A DNA stretch of 64,000 bases from Heterohyrax brucei (lineage: Eukaryota; Chordata; Mammalia; Hyracoidea; Procaviidae), in assembly GCA_028571685.1 (NCBI GenBank), contig CM053166.1, forward strand, positions 65,062,111 through 65,126,110, written 5' to 3'. A program made the position numbers and the translations under genes. This document shows positions 11,460-24,050 of this stretch, piece after piece. Below the pieces are notes generated by a model. The model was given only the letters and a program-made list of their open reading frames with translations, searched no databases and was not told where the DNA came from. Numbering within the stretch: the first letter of the stretch is position 1; every line of letters begins with the position of its first letter.

Positions 11460-13269
11460 GTAAGTGTTTTAACTTACCCTATTTAAAATAAAAACAGATT
11501 ATCATTCATATCATGTTTTAAGTAAAATCACATATGTTCATGTAGCGTAATGTTCTGGACATAACCTCTCTTACATGTACTTTATGTTTTATGCTTATTA
11601 AATATGGTCAGAGTTTTGCTTAGGGAAACAGTTACTATTACAAGAAAATTCAAAGGATTTGAGATTCATATTCATTGTATGTATAGTAAAATCTTAAAAT
11701 CTGAATGTTTTTGTACATTAGTTTAGTTCCCCAGAGTATTTGATTTCCAGTCATTTAATATGATTTACGTCTAAACTTGAGCCATCTGTAAATTAAAATG
11801 GCTGTATTTAAGATATCTCTTATCCTTGATGTGAAATGCCTCGTTTTCTTTACAAATGTTTATAGATGGTTGTTACATTATTTTTAAATAGCTTCTTTTT
11901 TTCCTAAGATTGAAATATCTCTTCTACTTGTCACCATATGAAAGGCATATTAGATGCACATTTGATGCCATTACCACTATTTCCATGGCTGCTGTATTTT
12001 AAAAACCTTTTTAGTTTAATTTTAGAACATTTTTTTTCTGTGTATAGCAGATTTTGTTTGGTTGTGTGATAAAAGGTGTATCTCATAGAAATTCACTCTA
12101 GGCAGTGATACTGGAAAATCAACTTGATTTTTTTTTTTGATATGAGACCAAATAGAATGTAACTAGTTTAAGAAATAATGAGTAGTTGAACATTAAAGAT
12201 TTGCGTTTTGATTTTTAAGACACAAAATATACTTAGTAACAGCTTTGCAGGAAAAAAAAATATGTGTACATAATTTTTAAAGTCTATTTTGATGTTTTGA
12301 ACCAAGTGTAATAATTAGGGAAAGTAGATGTTGTCACACATTATGATACCTGGGAGAGACAAGATCCTAGTACTTAAACTGTTATTTATACTGGAATGCA
12401 GTCAGATATTTTGAGATTATTTATGTTGGTGATTCCCAAACACAGTTGTGTAGCAAAATCAATGGGGGAAGCTGGTCACTTCAGCCACCATGGGGAGCTT
12501 TAAAATTAAATTCCTCTAGACACATGTACTTACATACATACATCTCCTGTATCCAAGAACTGATGCACACTTAGGTTTGGATACCCTACTAATCTACGGA
12601 TTGTATTTTTGTTGAGAGAATGCATTTGAGTATTACATGCACATTTTGTTTCAGAGTCTGTACCTGTCATTGTTAATCTTAGCCTCCCACTTGCACCAGA
12701 CAAGGCTCCAGGGTGAAAGCAGCTACAAAATATGCTGCCTCTCTCAAGTTACTTTCTTCCTGAAGTCTTAGCTCCTCCTCTTATTGCCTCAGGAGCTTTG
12801 TGATGCCTTCAAAAAGATGATTTCTGAATTTTCTCCTAGTTTTTCTAGGAGTGATTTGTCTAGCACTGATTTGTCTCTAGCTGAAGCAGTTTTCTCATCT
12901 GTATTTGTAATTAGTGTTTCTGATGGATATGGAAGTGTGTTAGGTAATTCTGTAGGGTTTTTTTTTTTTTTCCTGCTTTATCACTTTTAAGTTTTAATTT
13001 TATTGTCCTCTGGCTTTCATTGTTTCTGATAAGAAGTTGCCCATTGGTTGTGTTATTTAGCTATGTGAAGATAATGTGGAGATGGGGCTCTCTTCCCATT
13101 GATTCTTTCATTTGAAAATACATAAAATGAACAAAAGTCTGACAAGCAGAGTATATAATTAATAGGTAAAAGGAAAGTCTCCTCTAAGGATATGACAGGA
13201 TTGTACATCTGTTCTGATACTTAGAACCAGAATTTTCATTTTCAGGTGAAAAATTAGGAAACACAAAAG
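11460..13269. other. Start of the 23-kb KDM6A intron, unassigned
   Basis: AT-rich. The segment around 12640-13010 (cctcccacttgcaccagacaaggctcc, then ttctgaattttctcctag) has the look of an old interspersed repeat, but I cannot name the family. Confidence 0.45.
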
Positions 13270-13425
13270 CCTGCTTGCCCTGGCTTAGTGATTATGAGTT
13301 TTGGTTGCTAACCAAAAGTCTGCAGTTCGAATCTACCAGGTGCTCTTTGGAAATCATATGAGGCAGTTATACTCTGTCCTTTAGAGTAGCCTTGAATTGG
13401 AGTCAACTCATCAACAGGTGGTTGT
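13270..13425 (+). repeat. AfroSINE
   Basis: Contains gctaaccaaaagtctgcagttcgaatc (good B box) and ttgaattggagtcaactcatc at the 3' end. Diverged head (ccctggcttagtgattatg). Confidence 0.87.
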
Positions 13426-13727
13426 GGGTGACCTACACACAAAAAGTTACTTTTCAGTATTTCAACTAATTTATGCCAACCAAGAACTTATTTATGAATA
13501 AGAATTTAAAATTTTAAATAGTTATGTGTAGTTAGCTGCTAATGCTAGGTAACCAAATAGTTTAAGGGAAGTTTCTTGATGTAGGAAGAAATATTTCCAC
13601 TAAGATATAAGGAAGGTGTTTAGTATCATTTTGCAACCCCTGATAAAATAACAGACCAAGTAATGATTATCAGTGACTGCTTATGTCACAGAGACAATCA
13701 CATATTATTAACTCCTAATGTAAAGAT

Positions 13728-13892
13728 GGAATCCCTGATGTTGTAGTGGTTAAGTGCTACAGCTGCTAAATAAAAGGCTGGCAGTTGGAATCCTCCAGAT
13801 ACTGCTTGGAAACTCTATGAGGCATTTCTACTCTGTCATATAGGTTCATTATGAGTTGGAATTGATTCAGTAGCAGTGAGTTTGGTTTCATG
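13728..13892 (+). repeat. AfroSINE
   Basis: Contains tccctgatgttgtagtgg, gtgctacagctgctaaataaaagg and attatgagttggaattgattc. About 300 bp from the preceding copy in the same orientation. Confidence 0.87.
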
Positions 13893-14082
13893 GTAATAGA
13901 AAGACACACATTGCCACTTACGAGGTGTCTTTGCCCCCAAATCAACCTGAAGCAGATTTTTATGGTATCGATTAAGTTAGAGGAGGCAGAGTAGTATGCT
14001 ATACAACTGCATGCAGATAAAATAAAATCTGGATTGAGGGTATGCTATAGGACAAAAAACCCATTTATTCAGTAAGTCAGTT

Positions 14083-17000
14083 CTGTAATAATTTAGTGGT
14101 TTGGAGTTTGTTGACATTTGCTTTGTATGCTAACACATGGTCTACTCTGGAAAATGTTCCATGTGCATTGGAGAAGAAGGTGTAGTTGTCTGTTGATAGA
14201 TGAGAAGTACTGCATGTGTTGATGAGGTCTCATTGGTTAATTGTGGCAGTAAGATCTTCTGTGTCTTTATTGAGCTGTTTCCCATTACTGAAAGTGTAGT
14301 GTTGAAGTCACCCACTATTATTGTGGATTGATCTATCTCATTTTTCTGTGTATCCACTGTTTTCAACGTATTTAGATGCTCTAGTATTGGGTGCATAAAT
14401 ATTTACTGTTGTTAAGTCCTGCTTGTGTATTGAACCTTTCAGCAATAAATAGTGACCGTCTTTGTGTATGATGGTGGATTTTACATTAAAATTGATTTTA
14501 TGTGAGATTACTATCGCCACACCTGCTCTTCTTTGTATATTGTTAGCTTGATATATATTATTCCGTTGTCCAATTTTTGGTTGGTTCATATCTTGAAATG
14601 TGTTTCTTGTAAGCAGCATATAGATGGGTTGTTTCTTTTGATCCAAGATCTCACTCATTGTCTCTTTATTGGAGTATTCAGTCCATTTGCGTTTAGTATG
14701 ATTGTTGATAGATTTTGTGCTGTCATCTTGATGCGCTTATTTTTTTGTTGGTGTTTTCTCTGTTGCTGTTAATATTTGTTCTGGGTCATTCTTACTTATG
14801 GGTTGACTTTTCATCTTTTTCAGTGTTGGTTTTGTGTTTGTTGAGACTCCTGTATTACATTTCTTGTTTTGATATGTTGCAGTGTTATTTTGCTGTGCAG
14901 CTGCCCCTGTGAGCTCCCTGAAACTCCTATTAAGTTTAAATGCAATTTTAACTTCTACATATCTTTTTAACTTCTCTATCTGAAAGGACTATAACTACTG
15001 TAGTATAACCCTTTTTTTAATGTGATGGTATCATAGTTTTCATGATACGATCACTGGTTCCTTTTAATATTATAGCTTTGATTGAGTTTTGTGCTTTTCC
15101 TACCTGAATAGGTTTCTAGATGTTGTGTCTTGCATTGCCTCCTTAAGTATACACTTAATGGATTTGTTTTTCTAAACAAAGAGCTTCTTACAGTATTTCT
15201 TGTAGTTCTGATTTAGTTTTTTACACAGTTTCTAAACTGCTTATCTGCAAATAATTTCATATTCATATTTGAAAGACAGTTTTGCAGGATATATAATTCT
15301 TGGTTGGAAGTTTTTCTCTTTCAAGGCTTTGAGTTGTCATCCCACTGCCTCCTTGCCAACTTCATTTCTACTGAGAAGTCAGACAAAAGCCTACAGGGCT
15401 TCCCTCTGAATGTTAGCTTTGCATTGAGTCTCACTGTCTTTAAGAGTTTCTGCTTATGTTTCATTTTGTTAAGCTTGATTAAAATATGTCTTGGTATCTT
15501 TCTTTTGGGATGTTTTTGTGGCATTTGATACATATCTTGGATATCTGTGTTTTCTTCTTTTATAAATTCAGGGAAGTTTTCTGTCAACAGCTCTACAACA
15601 ATACTCTCTGTGTTTACAGGTATCCCTCCGTGTTCAGGAACTCCAATTAATCAAAGATTATTCCTCTTGATAACCAAGCCAAGTGCATAGAGTCCCACAT
15701 ATTTCTTAATGCTTCTTCATTTTTCTTATTTCTTTTCTCTGCTTTCTCCTCATAAATGCTAGTGTCTGTTGCTGTATCCTCAAGGTCACTAACTCTGACT
15801 TCCAATTCCTCAGTTCTGTTCTTTTGGCTTTGAATTGAATTGTCTATTCTATAATTTTGTTATTGATTGTTGGATTTCAGAACATTGATGTTCCATCAGT
15901 TCAGATAGCTTGCTTAATTTTTCATTTGGCTCTGCTGCATTTTTTTGTTAATCTCTAGGAGGGCTCTCTATATAATTCTTTCGTACTCAACTTCTGGTAG
16001 TTAAAGAAAGGCTTTTTCATTGGAGAAGTTTTTTTGTTCTTTATCTTGGGAGTTTTCTGGAGCCGTGGTGGGTGTTTCTTTAAAAGCTTAGCAACGGTCT
16101 GTTGCCTATGGGCCATCTATAAGCTGTGTGGTTTCTCTGGTGTTGCCTCAGCAGGAGCTGAGGTGCAGTTTTGGAAAGGGAGTTGGTCAGCAGCCATTGC
16201 TGTGTACTGTAGTAACTAGCCCCAGTGGATTCTCTGGGGTGGCAGGCTCTGCCTTCTGGCTGACAAAGACACTGCCCTACTTATGAAATCACTGGGGGGA
16301 TGTCAACCCACCCTATGATGTGGGCCAGTAAAGGCTGGAACAGATGCCGTCAGACTGCGCAGTAGTAATTTCTCCAGGCAGTCTTATTTTAAAAAGCTAA
16401 AAACTATCTCACCACTTCGAAAATCAGTCGGGCTGTCAGATGCGGTAGACCTCGCCTTCTGGCCAAGAACAGAGGCACCTCTTTGGCAGTCCCCAAATGC
16501 TATGATATAATTCAAAGTAGGGAGGGGCTATGGCCCTGCTGCCATCCTCTGTTGGGCCTGACCCGTAAGACAGCATTGTGCTGAGCACAGCCTCTCTGCT
16601 GGAAAAGCAGTCCCCGGACTGGCACTGCTTCCCAGCCTAGGAATTAGCCCTTGCTGAGGCCTTGGGTTAGGTGACTCCACCTCCCAGCCAACCAAAACGG
16701 CATCCCAGTTAAGCTGGCCTTCCTGCTGGGAAACAGCAGACTCTGTGGTGGAGCTCAGAAAAGAAAAGGTGGAGGGGCTGCGGTGCTCTCAGTCTACCGC
16801 CAGGCTCTCAGAGTGTGTCTGTCTCACATACTGTCTCTCCATTGTGGTGCCTGCTGTTAACTTCAGCACTGCTGCTCAGTTTATCTGCCAGCTCATGCCC
16901 ATTCCCCACCTACCAGCCTACAAAAAGAAAAAAAAAAACTAAAAGTGCCAGTACCTTTGGTCTGTGCAAGCGGCGATGCAGCAGGAGCGGGGCTCATTGA

Positions 17001-17170
17001 GAGAGGAAGTTTTCCGCTTAGTGGCATGTAGTCCAGTCTGACAGCCCTATGCTGTGTCCTGTGGCCCACTTGGTGTTCAGAAAGCTCCATTTTTATATAT
17101 AAATCCGGGCCTTATTTTCAGAGGAAATTAAGGAGACATGTGTCTGGTCTGCCATATTGGCTCCATCCGG
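14083..17170 (-). mobile_element. 5' part of an L1: 5' UTR, ORF1 and ORF2 endonuclease start
   Basis: Reverse strand. The 5' UTR is at about 16000-17170 (GC-richer than its surroundings). ORF1 remnants lie at about 15200-16000; an 88-aa piece at 15321-15587 (TENFPEFIKEENTDIQDMYQ..RHILIKL) matches the ORF1 C-terminal domain. ORF2 endonuclease pieces are at 14142-14658, with motifs YQANNIQRRAGVAI and IIVGDFNT. The homology stops near 14083, so RT, C-terminal and 3' UTR parts are absent. Frameshifts make it inactive. L1s are normally truncated at the 5' end, so this 3' loss is unusual. It lies antisense to KDM6A. Confidence 0.88.
17151..17164 (-). promoter_or_regulatory. L1 5'-end YY1-like site
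   Basis: On the reverse strand this reads GGAGCCAATATGGC, close to the GGAGCCAAGATGGC at the start of human L1 5' UTRs, where YY1 binds and positions transcription start. Its presence indicates that the 5' end of this L1 is essentially complete. Promoter activity is inferred. Confidence 0.6.
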
Positions 17171-18100
17171 CCTCAGTAAGTCAATTTTAATAGAGGAAAA
17201 AAGTGGGTGATTGTAGGGAGACTCCTGTAGCTTGAAGACACAGGTCATGGCAAGCAAATGTAATTTTTGGAGCCTGGGTCAAACCAACTATAAAAATCTG
17301 TGTAGGAGACAAATGGAATATTTCACCACTGACTAGAGGTTTAATATCAGGTAATTTTGTCACATTTTTTAGGTGTGATAATGGTAATGTGATTATGTTT
17401 TCAGAAGCTCTGTGTTTTTGAGATACACTCTCGAAAAGCATTTGCAGGTGAAATGATAAAGTGTCTGGAATTTGCTTTGGAATGAGTGGGAAAGGAATGG
17501 TTGAAATAAAATTGGCCGTGGCTCGATAGCAACAGCATGAGGATTGTATAGGAATTCTGTACTTTGCTATCTTTGAAAATTTTGTGGCATTAAATGTTAA
17601 AACTGAAAAGTTATGGACTACTCCTTTAGCTAGAGGGGTTAAGGATGGTGTCTCTGCATAGGAGCTCTTTAGGCTGAGTTCTGAATCAAGTAAAAGAGCC
17701 AGTGATAACAGTTGATTAGTGCTGATGCTGTATATTATGTGTATGTATTATAATACAGAGATGTTAGCAAGTACAACTTTGTGAGATTCAGATTATAATG
17801 TTTGAAAACAAAAAGGAGTCTTTAAATGCCTTGTTTCCCTTGTTATATTGTATATTTGTGTTTTCTCTCTTTTTCCCACTTGATTAAGGTAGCTAGTAGT
17901 TTATTTTGTTAATTTTTTTCAGAATGCCAAGATTTTGACATACTAAGTTGACTTTTCCTCTTTTCTACTTTATTAATTTCTTTCTTAAATGACTACCAAA
18001 TTGTCATCTGTGTTTTTTATCTGCTTGTACAGTCCCCAGAGTGTTTTTTTTAACTTTATTGATATTGATGAATAGCTTTTTAAAGCCTTAATGATAAAAA
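17171..18100. other. KDM6A intron, nothing recognised
   Basis: AT-rich intronic DNA without a recognisable repeat or ORF. Confidence 0.5.
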
Positions 18101-19190
18101 GAATTGGTAATTTGGAAAGACCCAAGTAGAATAAATAAAACAATAATTTTCTTGAAAAAGAAAAATAAACCTATGTGTATGGAAAGACTTTATAATAATG
18201 GCTCAAAATTCAGAGACAGTCAAATGAAACACTGATCAATTGGAATAACAATGTGTCCTAAAATCACCATAAATTCTAAAATATAACAAACTTAAAATTT
18301 TAAGGACAAAAGAGCTGTAAAACACAATGGAAAAATTGGAAAAAAGTTCAGAAGAAACATAAATGATCCGTAGCCGTGTGAAAAAGTCTTCAAACACATC
18401 TAGGTGTAGAAAAATAACACTGAAATATAACTGCCCACTTGTCAGACTTAAGAAAATTAAAAGTGATTGTGGGTAAAGAGACACTGTGGAAATGCAAACT
18501 GGTATACCCATCTAAAGGAGAATATGGCAGTAACCTCACAAAACTATGTGCATACTGATCCCACATTTCTGCATCTTGGAATCTACCCTGAAAATAAACC
18601 AACCAAATGAAACCCAGGGCCATCAAGTTGATTCTGGCTTCAAGAGACCCTATAAACAGAGTAGAACTGCCTCATAGAGTTTCCATGGAGAGCCTGGCAG
18701 ACTTGAACCGCTGATCTTCTGAATAGCAGTTAAGTACTATGCCATCAGGGTTTATGAAAATATATATGGACAAGGATATCTGTTGGAGCATTGTTTATAA
18801 TTGCATAATGTTATAAATAAGCCAAATGCTTATACGTGGGAGAATGACTGTATATACTATGGTATATACTTAAAATAGAGTACTTTGCATCTGTGGAAAA
18901 GAATGGGGAAGATCTTTATGAACTGACTTGAAGTGATTTTCAGGAAATGCTGTTAAGTGGAAAAAAAGAGTATAGTGTTCTACTCTTTCTCAAAGAAAGA
19001 AGGGGATGGTAGAAGATATACACGTGCAAATCAAAATAAACAGAAGCCATTTGTGCAAAAGAAGAATATCACACAGTTAATTGAATAATTAAGGTCAGGC
19101 AGGATGTGGGACAACCCAAAATGGAATAAGGTGAGTAACCAGTAAATCTAACTGTATTACAGATGATTAACAACTACTCAGAAGGGGATA
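18100..19190 (+). mobile_element. Ancient L1 3' end
   Basis: Forward-strand remnant of ORF2 C-terminal and 3' UTR text: ggaaatgcaaactggtatacc, ggagaatatggcagtaacctc, gtttataattgcataatg, gaatggggaagatctttatg. Split by an antisense AfroSINE at 18608-18755. Boundaries are approximate and coding capacity is gone. Confidence 0.65.
18608..18755 (-). repeat. AfroSINE inside the ancient L1
   Basis: Antisense copy: cccagggccatcaagttgattc, then tagagtttccatggagagcc, then gccatcagggttt at the end. Confidence 0.87.
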
Positions 19191-19334
19191 GGAATAAGCA
19201 GAACTAAACCCTAGTAACTTGGGAAAACAATATTTTCGGTCTGTGCTGTAAAACTAGAGAAAAAAAGAAATGTAATTAAATGACTTTGCTTAGGAATAGC
19301 CATCTGAAATAGGTACAGAATTTCTAATTCATAT

Positions 19335-21905
19335 CCCTATGAAAAAACATCCATTAATAATTGGACCATGGAATGTACAAAGTATGAATCTGGAATAATT
19401 GGAAATTGTAAAAAAAATGAAATGGAACACATAAACATCAAAATCCTAGGTATTAGTGAGTGTAAATGGACTGAACTTCACCATTTTGAATGAGGTAGTT
19501 GTATGTTCTACTGTGCTGGGAATGCCTACTTGAAGAGGAATGGTGTTGCATTTTTTGTCAAAAAGAATATTTCAGGATCAATCCTGAAGTATAGTTCTGT
19601 CAGTGATAGGATAGTATCCACATGCCTATGAGGAACAACTATTACTCAAATTTATGCACCAACCACTAAGGCCAGCTTTTGCAGTCCAAAATTGATCAAA
19701 CATACAATCAAGATGCATTGATAATTACTGGTGATTGGAATGCAAAGATTGGAAAAAAGAAGGGCTGCTAACTGGTGATAAAATGATGCCAGATATCCCA
19801 GGATAGAGTTCTGAAAGGCCAACAACTTACTCATTACAAATACCTTTTTTCTCCAAAATAAAGGGCGACTGTACACATGGACCTCACCTGATGGAATACA
19901 CAGGAATCAGGTCGACTATATCTGTGGAAAGAGATGGTGGGAAAGCTCAGTATCAGCAGTCAGAACAAGGTATCATCCATGATGGAAGCGAGAGGTTATT
20001 ACAAAGACAGTAAAGAAAGAAAAGACCAAATTAAATGTCAGAGGAGACTCTGAAACTTGCTCTTGAATGTTGAGTAACTAAACCAAAAGGAAGAAAGGAT
20101 TAAATGAAAGAATTGAAGATTTCAAAGGATGGTTCAAGAAGACAAAGTAAAGTTTTATAATGACTTGTGCAAAGAGCTGGAGATCGAAAGCCAAAAGGGA
20201 AGAACACACTTAGTGTTTCTGAAGCTCGAAGAACTTAGGAAAAAACTTGAAGCTTCGAGTTACAATAGTGAAAGATTCTCCAGAGAAAGTAATAAACAAC
20301 TTGGAAAGCATCAAAAGAAGATGGAAGGAATACAGAGTCATTATACCAGAAAGAATTGGTCAGTGTTCAGCCATTTCAAGAGGTAGCATTTGATCAGGAA
20401 CCTGTGGTACTGAAGAAAGTAGTCAATGCTTCATTGAAGGCACTGGCGAAAAACAGGTCTCCAGAAATGATGGAATGTCAATTGAAGTGTTCCAGTAAAT
20501 AGATACAGCTTTGGAAGTGCTCACTTGTATGTGCCAAGACATTTGTAGGACAGCTACCTAGCTAAGTGACTGGAAGAGATCCTTATTTATGCCTACTCCC
20601 AAGAAAGGTGATCCAACCAAATGCAGAAATTATCAAACAATATATGGAAGTAAAATTTTGCTAAAGATATTCAAAAGTGATTGCAAGCAGTATATTGACA
20701 CAGAACTGCCAGAAATTCATGCTGGATTCGCAAGAGGATGTGGAACCAAGGTTACAATTGCTGATGTCTCATGGACCTTAGGTGAAAGCAGAGAATACCA
20801 GAAAGATGTTTACTGATGTTCTATTAGCTATGCAAAGGCATTTTGCTGGGTGGAGTATAACAAATCATGACTACTAATACCGAATGTCACATAACAAAAC
20901 ACTGTGAAGAATGGGAATTACAGAACACTTAATTGTGCTCCTGAGGAATCTGTACAGGGATCAAGAGTTAGGCAATCAAACAGTACAAGGGGACACTGCA
21001 TGGTTTAAAGTACAGAAGGGTGTGCGTCAGGGTTGTGTCCTTTCACCATACCTTTTCAGTCTGTATGTTGACTATATAATCTGAGAAGCTGGACTATATG
21101 AAGAAGAATGAGACATTAGGAGTGTAGCACAACTGATTAACAGTCTACATCGTGCAGATGGCATAGCCTTGCTTGATGAAAGTGAAGAGGATTCATTTAC
21201 TGATAAGACTTCAGTCTTCAGTATGGATTGCACCTCACCATCGAGAAAACAGAAATCTTCACAGGTGGATCAGTAAGAAGCATCATGATAAATGGAGAAA
21301 GGATTGAGGTTGTCAAGAATTTAATTTTAGTTAGTACCACAATCAATGCTCACAGAAGCAGTAGTCAAAAAATCAAAAGAAGTATTACATTGGGAAAATC
21401 TGCTGCAAAAGACCTCTTTAAAGTGTTGAAAAGTAAAGATGTCATCTTGAAGACTAAGATGCACCTTACCCAAGCCATAGTGTTTTCGATCACATCATAT
21501 GCACATGAAAGCTAGATGATGAATAAGGAAGATGGGAGAAGAATTTATTCCCTTGAATTGTGGTGCTAGAGAAGAAAATGTACCACGGACTGCCAAAGAA
21601 CAAATAGATCTGGAAGAAGTACAACCATAGTGCTCCTTGGAAGCAAGTACGGCAAGACTGTGTCTTACATACTTCGGATGTGTTGGGAGGGATCAGTCTC
21701 TGGAGAAGGACATCATGCTTGGTAGAGTGGAGGGTCAGCAGAAAAGAGGTAGACCCTTGGCAAGATGGATTGACACAGTGACTGCAACAATAGGCTGAAG
21801 CATGAAAATGGTTGTGGGCATGATGGAGGACTGGGCAGTGTTTTGTAATATTATGCATAGGGTCACCATGATAAGAACTGACTTGACGACACCTAACAAC
21901 TACAA
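19335..21905 (+). mobile_element. RTE/BovB-type LINE, decayed
   Basis: Forward strand. Begins in the apurinic endonuclease with an altered TWNVR motif (ataattggaccatggaatgtacaaag) and continues through the ISE.KWT region (attagtgagtgtaaatgg). The reverse transcriptase is recognisable at 20589-20816 (PTPKKGDPTKCRNYQTI..ELPEIHAGFARGCGT) and at 21001-21180, where gtgcgtcagggttgtgtcctttc encodes VRQGCVLS. The YADD region at about 21150 reads LHRADGIALL and so lacks its first Asp context. 21228-21515 matches the segment after the RT (KTEIFTGG..IEVVKNLI). The 3' end is gacacctaacaactacaac. Many stops and shifts, so inactive. Confidence 0.9.
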
Positions 21906-22085
21906 CATTGTGGAAACAGGAGCCAGATTTTCATTGTATGAAGTAAGAAGGTAAAAATAAGGAAAGCAAAAGGTTAGACTCAACCTTTTGTTATTTATTT
22001 GGAATTGTAGGTGTCATTATGGGATTCATCATTATTTATGGATCTAGGTAAGTAGTTTGATATAGATCGAAGTATTCCTAATATT

Positions 22086-22240
22086 CATGGAGAGCCCTGG
22101 TTGCTCAGTGGTGAACAGCATGGCTACTTATCAAAATGTTGACAGTTAGAATCTGCTAGCTCCTCTTTAGAAACCCTATGAGGCAGTTTTACTCTCTGGG
22201 TGCCTGTGCATTGGAATTGATTCTACAGCAATGCATTTAG
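22086..22240 (+). repeat. AfroSINE
   Basis: agagccctggttgctcagtgg, tgttgacagttagaatctgctagc and gcattggaattgattctacagc follow the SINE order. Diverged. Confidence 0.8.
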
Positions 22241-22245
22241 CTTAG

Positions 22246-22368
22246 AGCTCTGATTGCTGCTAACCAAAAGGTTGGTGGTTAGAATCCACCAGCTGTTCCT
22301 TGGGAGCATTTCTACTCTGTCCTGTGGGTCACTGTGAGAATTGACTCAGTGTAAATAGGTTTATTTTG
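22246..22368 (+). repeat. AfroSINE, truncated head
   Basis: agctctgattgctgctaacc, aggttggtggttagaatccaccagc and tgtgggtcactgtgag. Directly follows the previous copy. Confidence 0.78.
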
Positions 22369-22405
22369 TTTTAATTTTTTTAGTGTATATGTGTGTACAT
22401 AAATA

Positions 22406-22957
22406 TGAGGACTGACAATTAAAATTGTTCATAAACTCAAAGTGCCACATACCTCATTGCTGAATATCACTACAGGCAGCTTCAAAGTACTCCCCTTGGG
22501 AAGCTATGCACCGATGCCAGCACCTAGTGTACCCTTAAAGGCAACTTTGGAGCTCCTTTTCTGGATTGGCACAACTAGAGCTGTGGTTGTATTAGCCTTG
22601 GATGTCCTGAATGTCATCAAAATGTCTTTCTTTCAATATTTCCTTTATCCTCAGGTAAAGGATAAAGTCATTGGGGACCATATTAAGTGAATAGGGAGGG
22701 TTTTCCAGTGCAGTTATTTGTTTACTGAAATTCCTTCACAGAAAATTAAGTTTGTTAACTTGCCACCTTCCCACTGTGTGCAATGGGCATTCCAGAAAGT
22801 TCCAAAATTGCTTTGAAGTGTAGACTAGGTGCTGGCTTTGATGCATAGCTTCCCAAGGGGAGTACTTGCAAGGTGACCATAGTGATACTCAGCAATGAGG
22901 TATGTGGCATGTAGGATAGTTTACAGTTAAGTTCACAGACTTAATGGTTCAACCTTG
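22406..22957. mobile_element. Mariner-derived inverted-repeat (foldback) element
   Basis: Flanked by TA at 22404-22405 and 22958-22959, the mariner target. Arm 22406-22572 and arm 22786-22957 are inverted copies, sharing for example cataccTCATTGCTGA.TATCACTA and ctccccttgggaagctatgca. Both correspond to the 3' end of a mariner transposase: the reverse strand of the left arm gives RCIASQGEYFEA. The region up to about 22740 extends the left copy upstream (KEILKERHFDDIQDI). Two 3' ends in opposite orientation thus bound the element; there is no intact transposase. Confidence 0.85.
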
Positions 22958-23184
22958 TATACTAATTGCCTTTAAATGAACCCTGGAACATCTTGTGATG
23001 TCAGGTACTAAGGAAGTGTTCTGAAAATGATAGTTGCATATCCAAAGGACACGGGAGGTAATTTCAGAGGTGTGTATGTGTATGAGAGAGAGATTCTCAA
23101 TGGCCGAATCTGACACAAGTTTAATAGTAAACAATTATAGAAATAGAACATAACCTATGAAGTAACATATATTAGTCCATATAG

Positions 23185-23204
23185 AGATAGATAGATAGAT
23201 ACAT
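23185..23204 (+). repeat. Short (GATA)n tract
   Basis: agatagatagatagatac; about four units, followed by an atacatatatac run. Confidence 0.7.
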
Positions 23205-23249
23205 ATATACATGGTAGCTGTTTTTAAGCCTAGTTTATTAGTCTAATAT

Positions 23250-24050
23250 TAATCTAGTCACTTCCTTTCTAATGCTTACTGTTTGCATGGTATCTTTTTC
23301 CCTCCTTTTATTTTCAACTAACTTTTGTCTTTATATTTAAAACTTATCTCTTATAAATACTGTATTTCTGGCTGTTAAAATGTATTCATGCAGTCTAGCT
23401 TTTTTTAGTACCTAATCCATTTATATTTAAGATAGTTATTGATATATTTAGATAAAGTTAGGTTTATCTTTTGTGTCATTTTTACCTTGTATATTCTTTT
23501 GGTATATTATGTTTTACTCTGGGTGCTTTCAGCTTTCTTCTCCTTATATTTTGCTTTTAATAGTTTTACTGTGATGTACCCAGGGATTGGTTCTTCCTTT
23601 ATATTTATACTACTTGTGATTTTTTTGAACCTTTTTTGATCTGGTGTTGATGTCTGTCATTAGTATGGGGAAGTTTTACTAATTGTTTTGTCAAACATTT
23701 TTTCTGCCCGATTGTATGTACAAATGTTAGACTATCTGCTGTTGTCTCACACATCTTTGATTTTTTGGGGAATAATTTCGTATACTTTTCTGTTGATCAG
23801 CTTTCAAATTCGATGATACTTTCTCTTTTATTTCCATGGAGTGACTTTTCTTTTTTAATTTCAGATTAATATTTTTATTTTCTGGTTCTAGAACTTTTGT
23901 CTTTTTTTTTTTCTTTTTTCCTGTTTTAAGATTTCCTGTCTTTTCATTCATTATAATTCTGTTTTTCTTTTTGTCTTTGACTATTGGTAAAATAGCTGCT
24001 TTGAAGTCAACTGAAAAAAAATTTTTTTTTTCTAGTAAAGCATTATTGGC
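23250..24050 (-). mobile_element. Ancient L1, ORF1/ORF2 junction region
   Basis: Reverse-strand text typical of old L1: tttatatttaagatagttattgatatatttagat, then tgtgatgtacccagggattgg and gtcaaacattttttctgcccg, matching the ORF1 portion. Heavily decayed. The homopyrimidine runs near 23910 and 24020 lie inside it. Confidence 0.6.

Noticed and set aside
13320-13345. tRNA gene suggested by a good B box (GTTCGAATC)
   Set aside because: The B box is in the tRNA-derived head of an AfroSINE; there is no cloverleaf or proper 3' end.
22442-22690. 82-codon ORF as a small protein gene
   Set aside because: Antisense reading of the left arm and loop of the mariner foldback.
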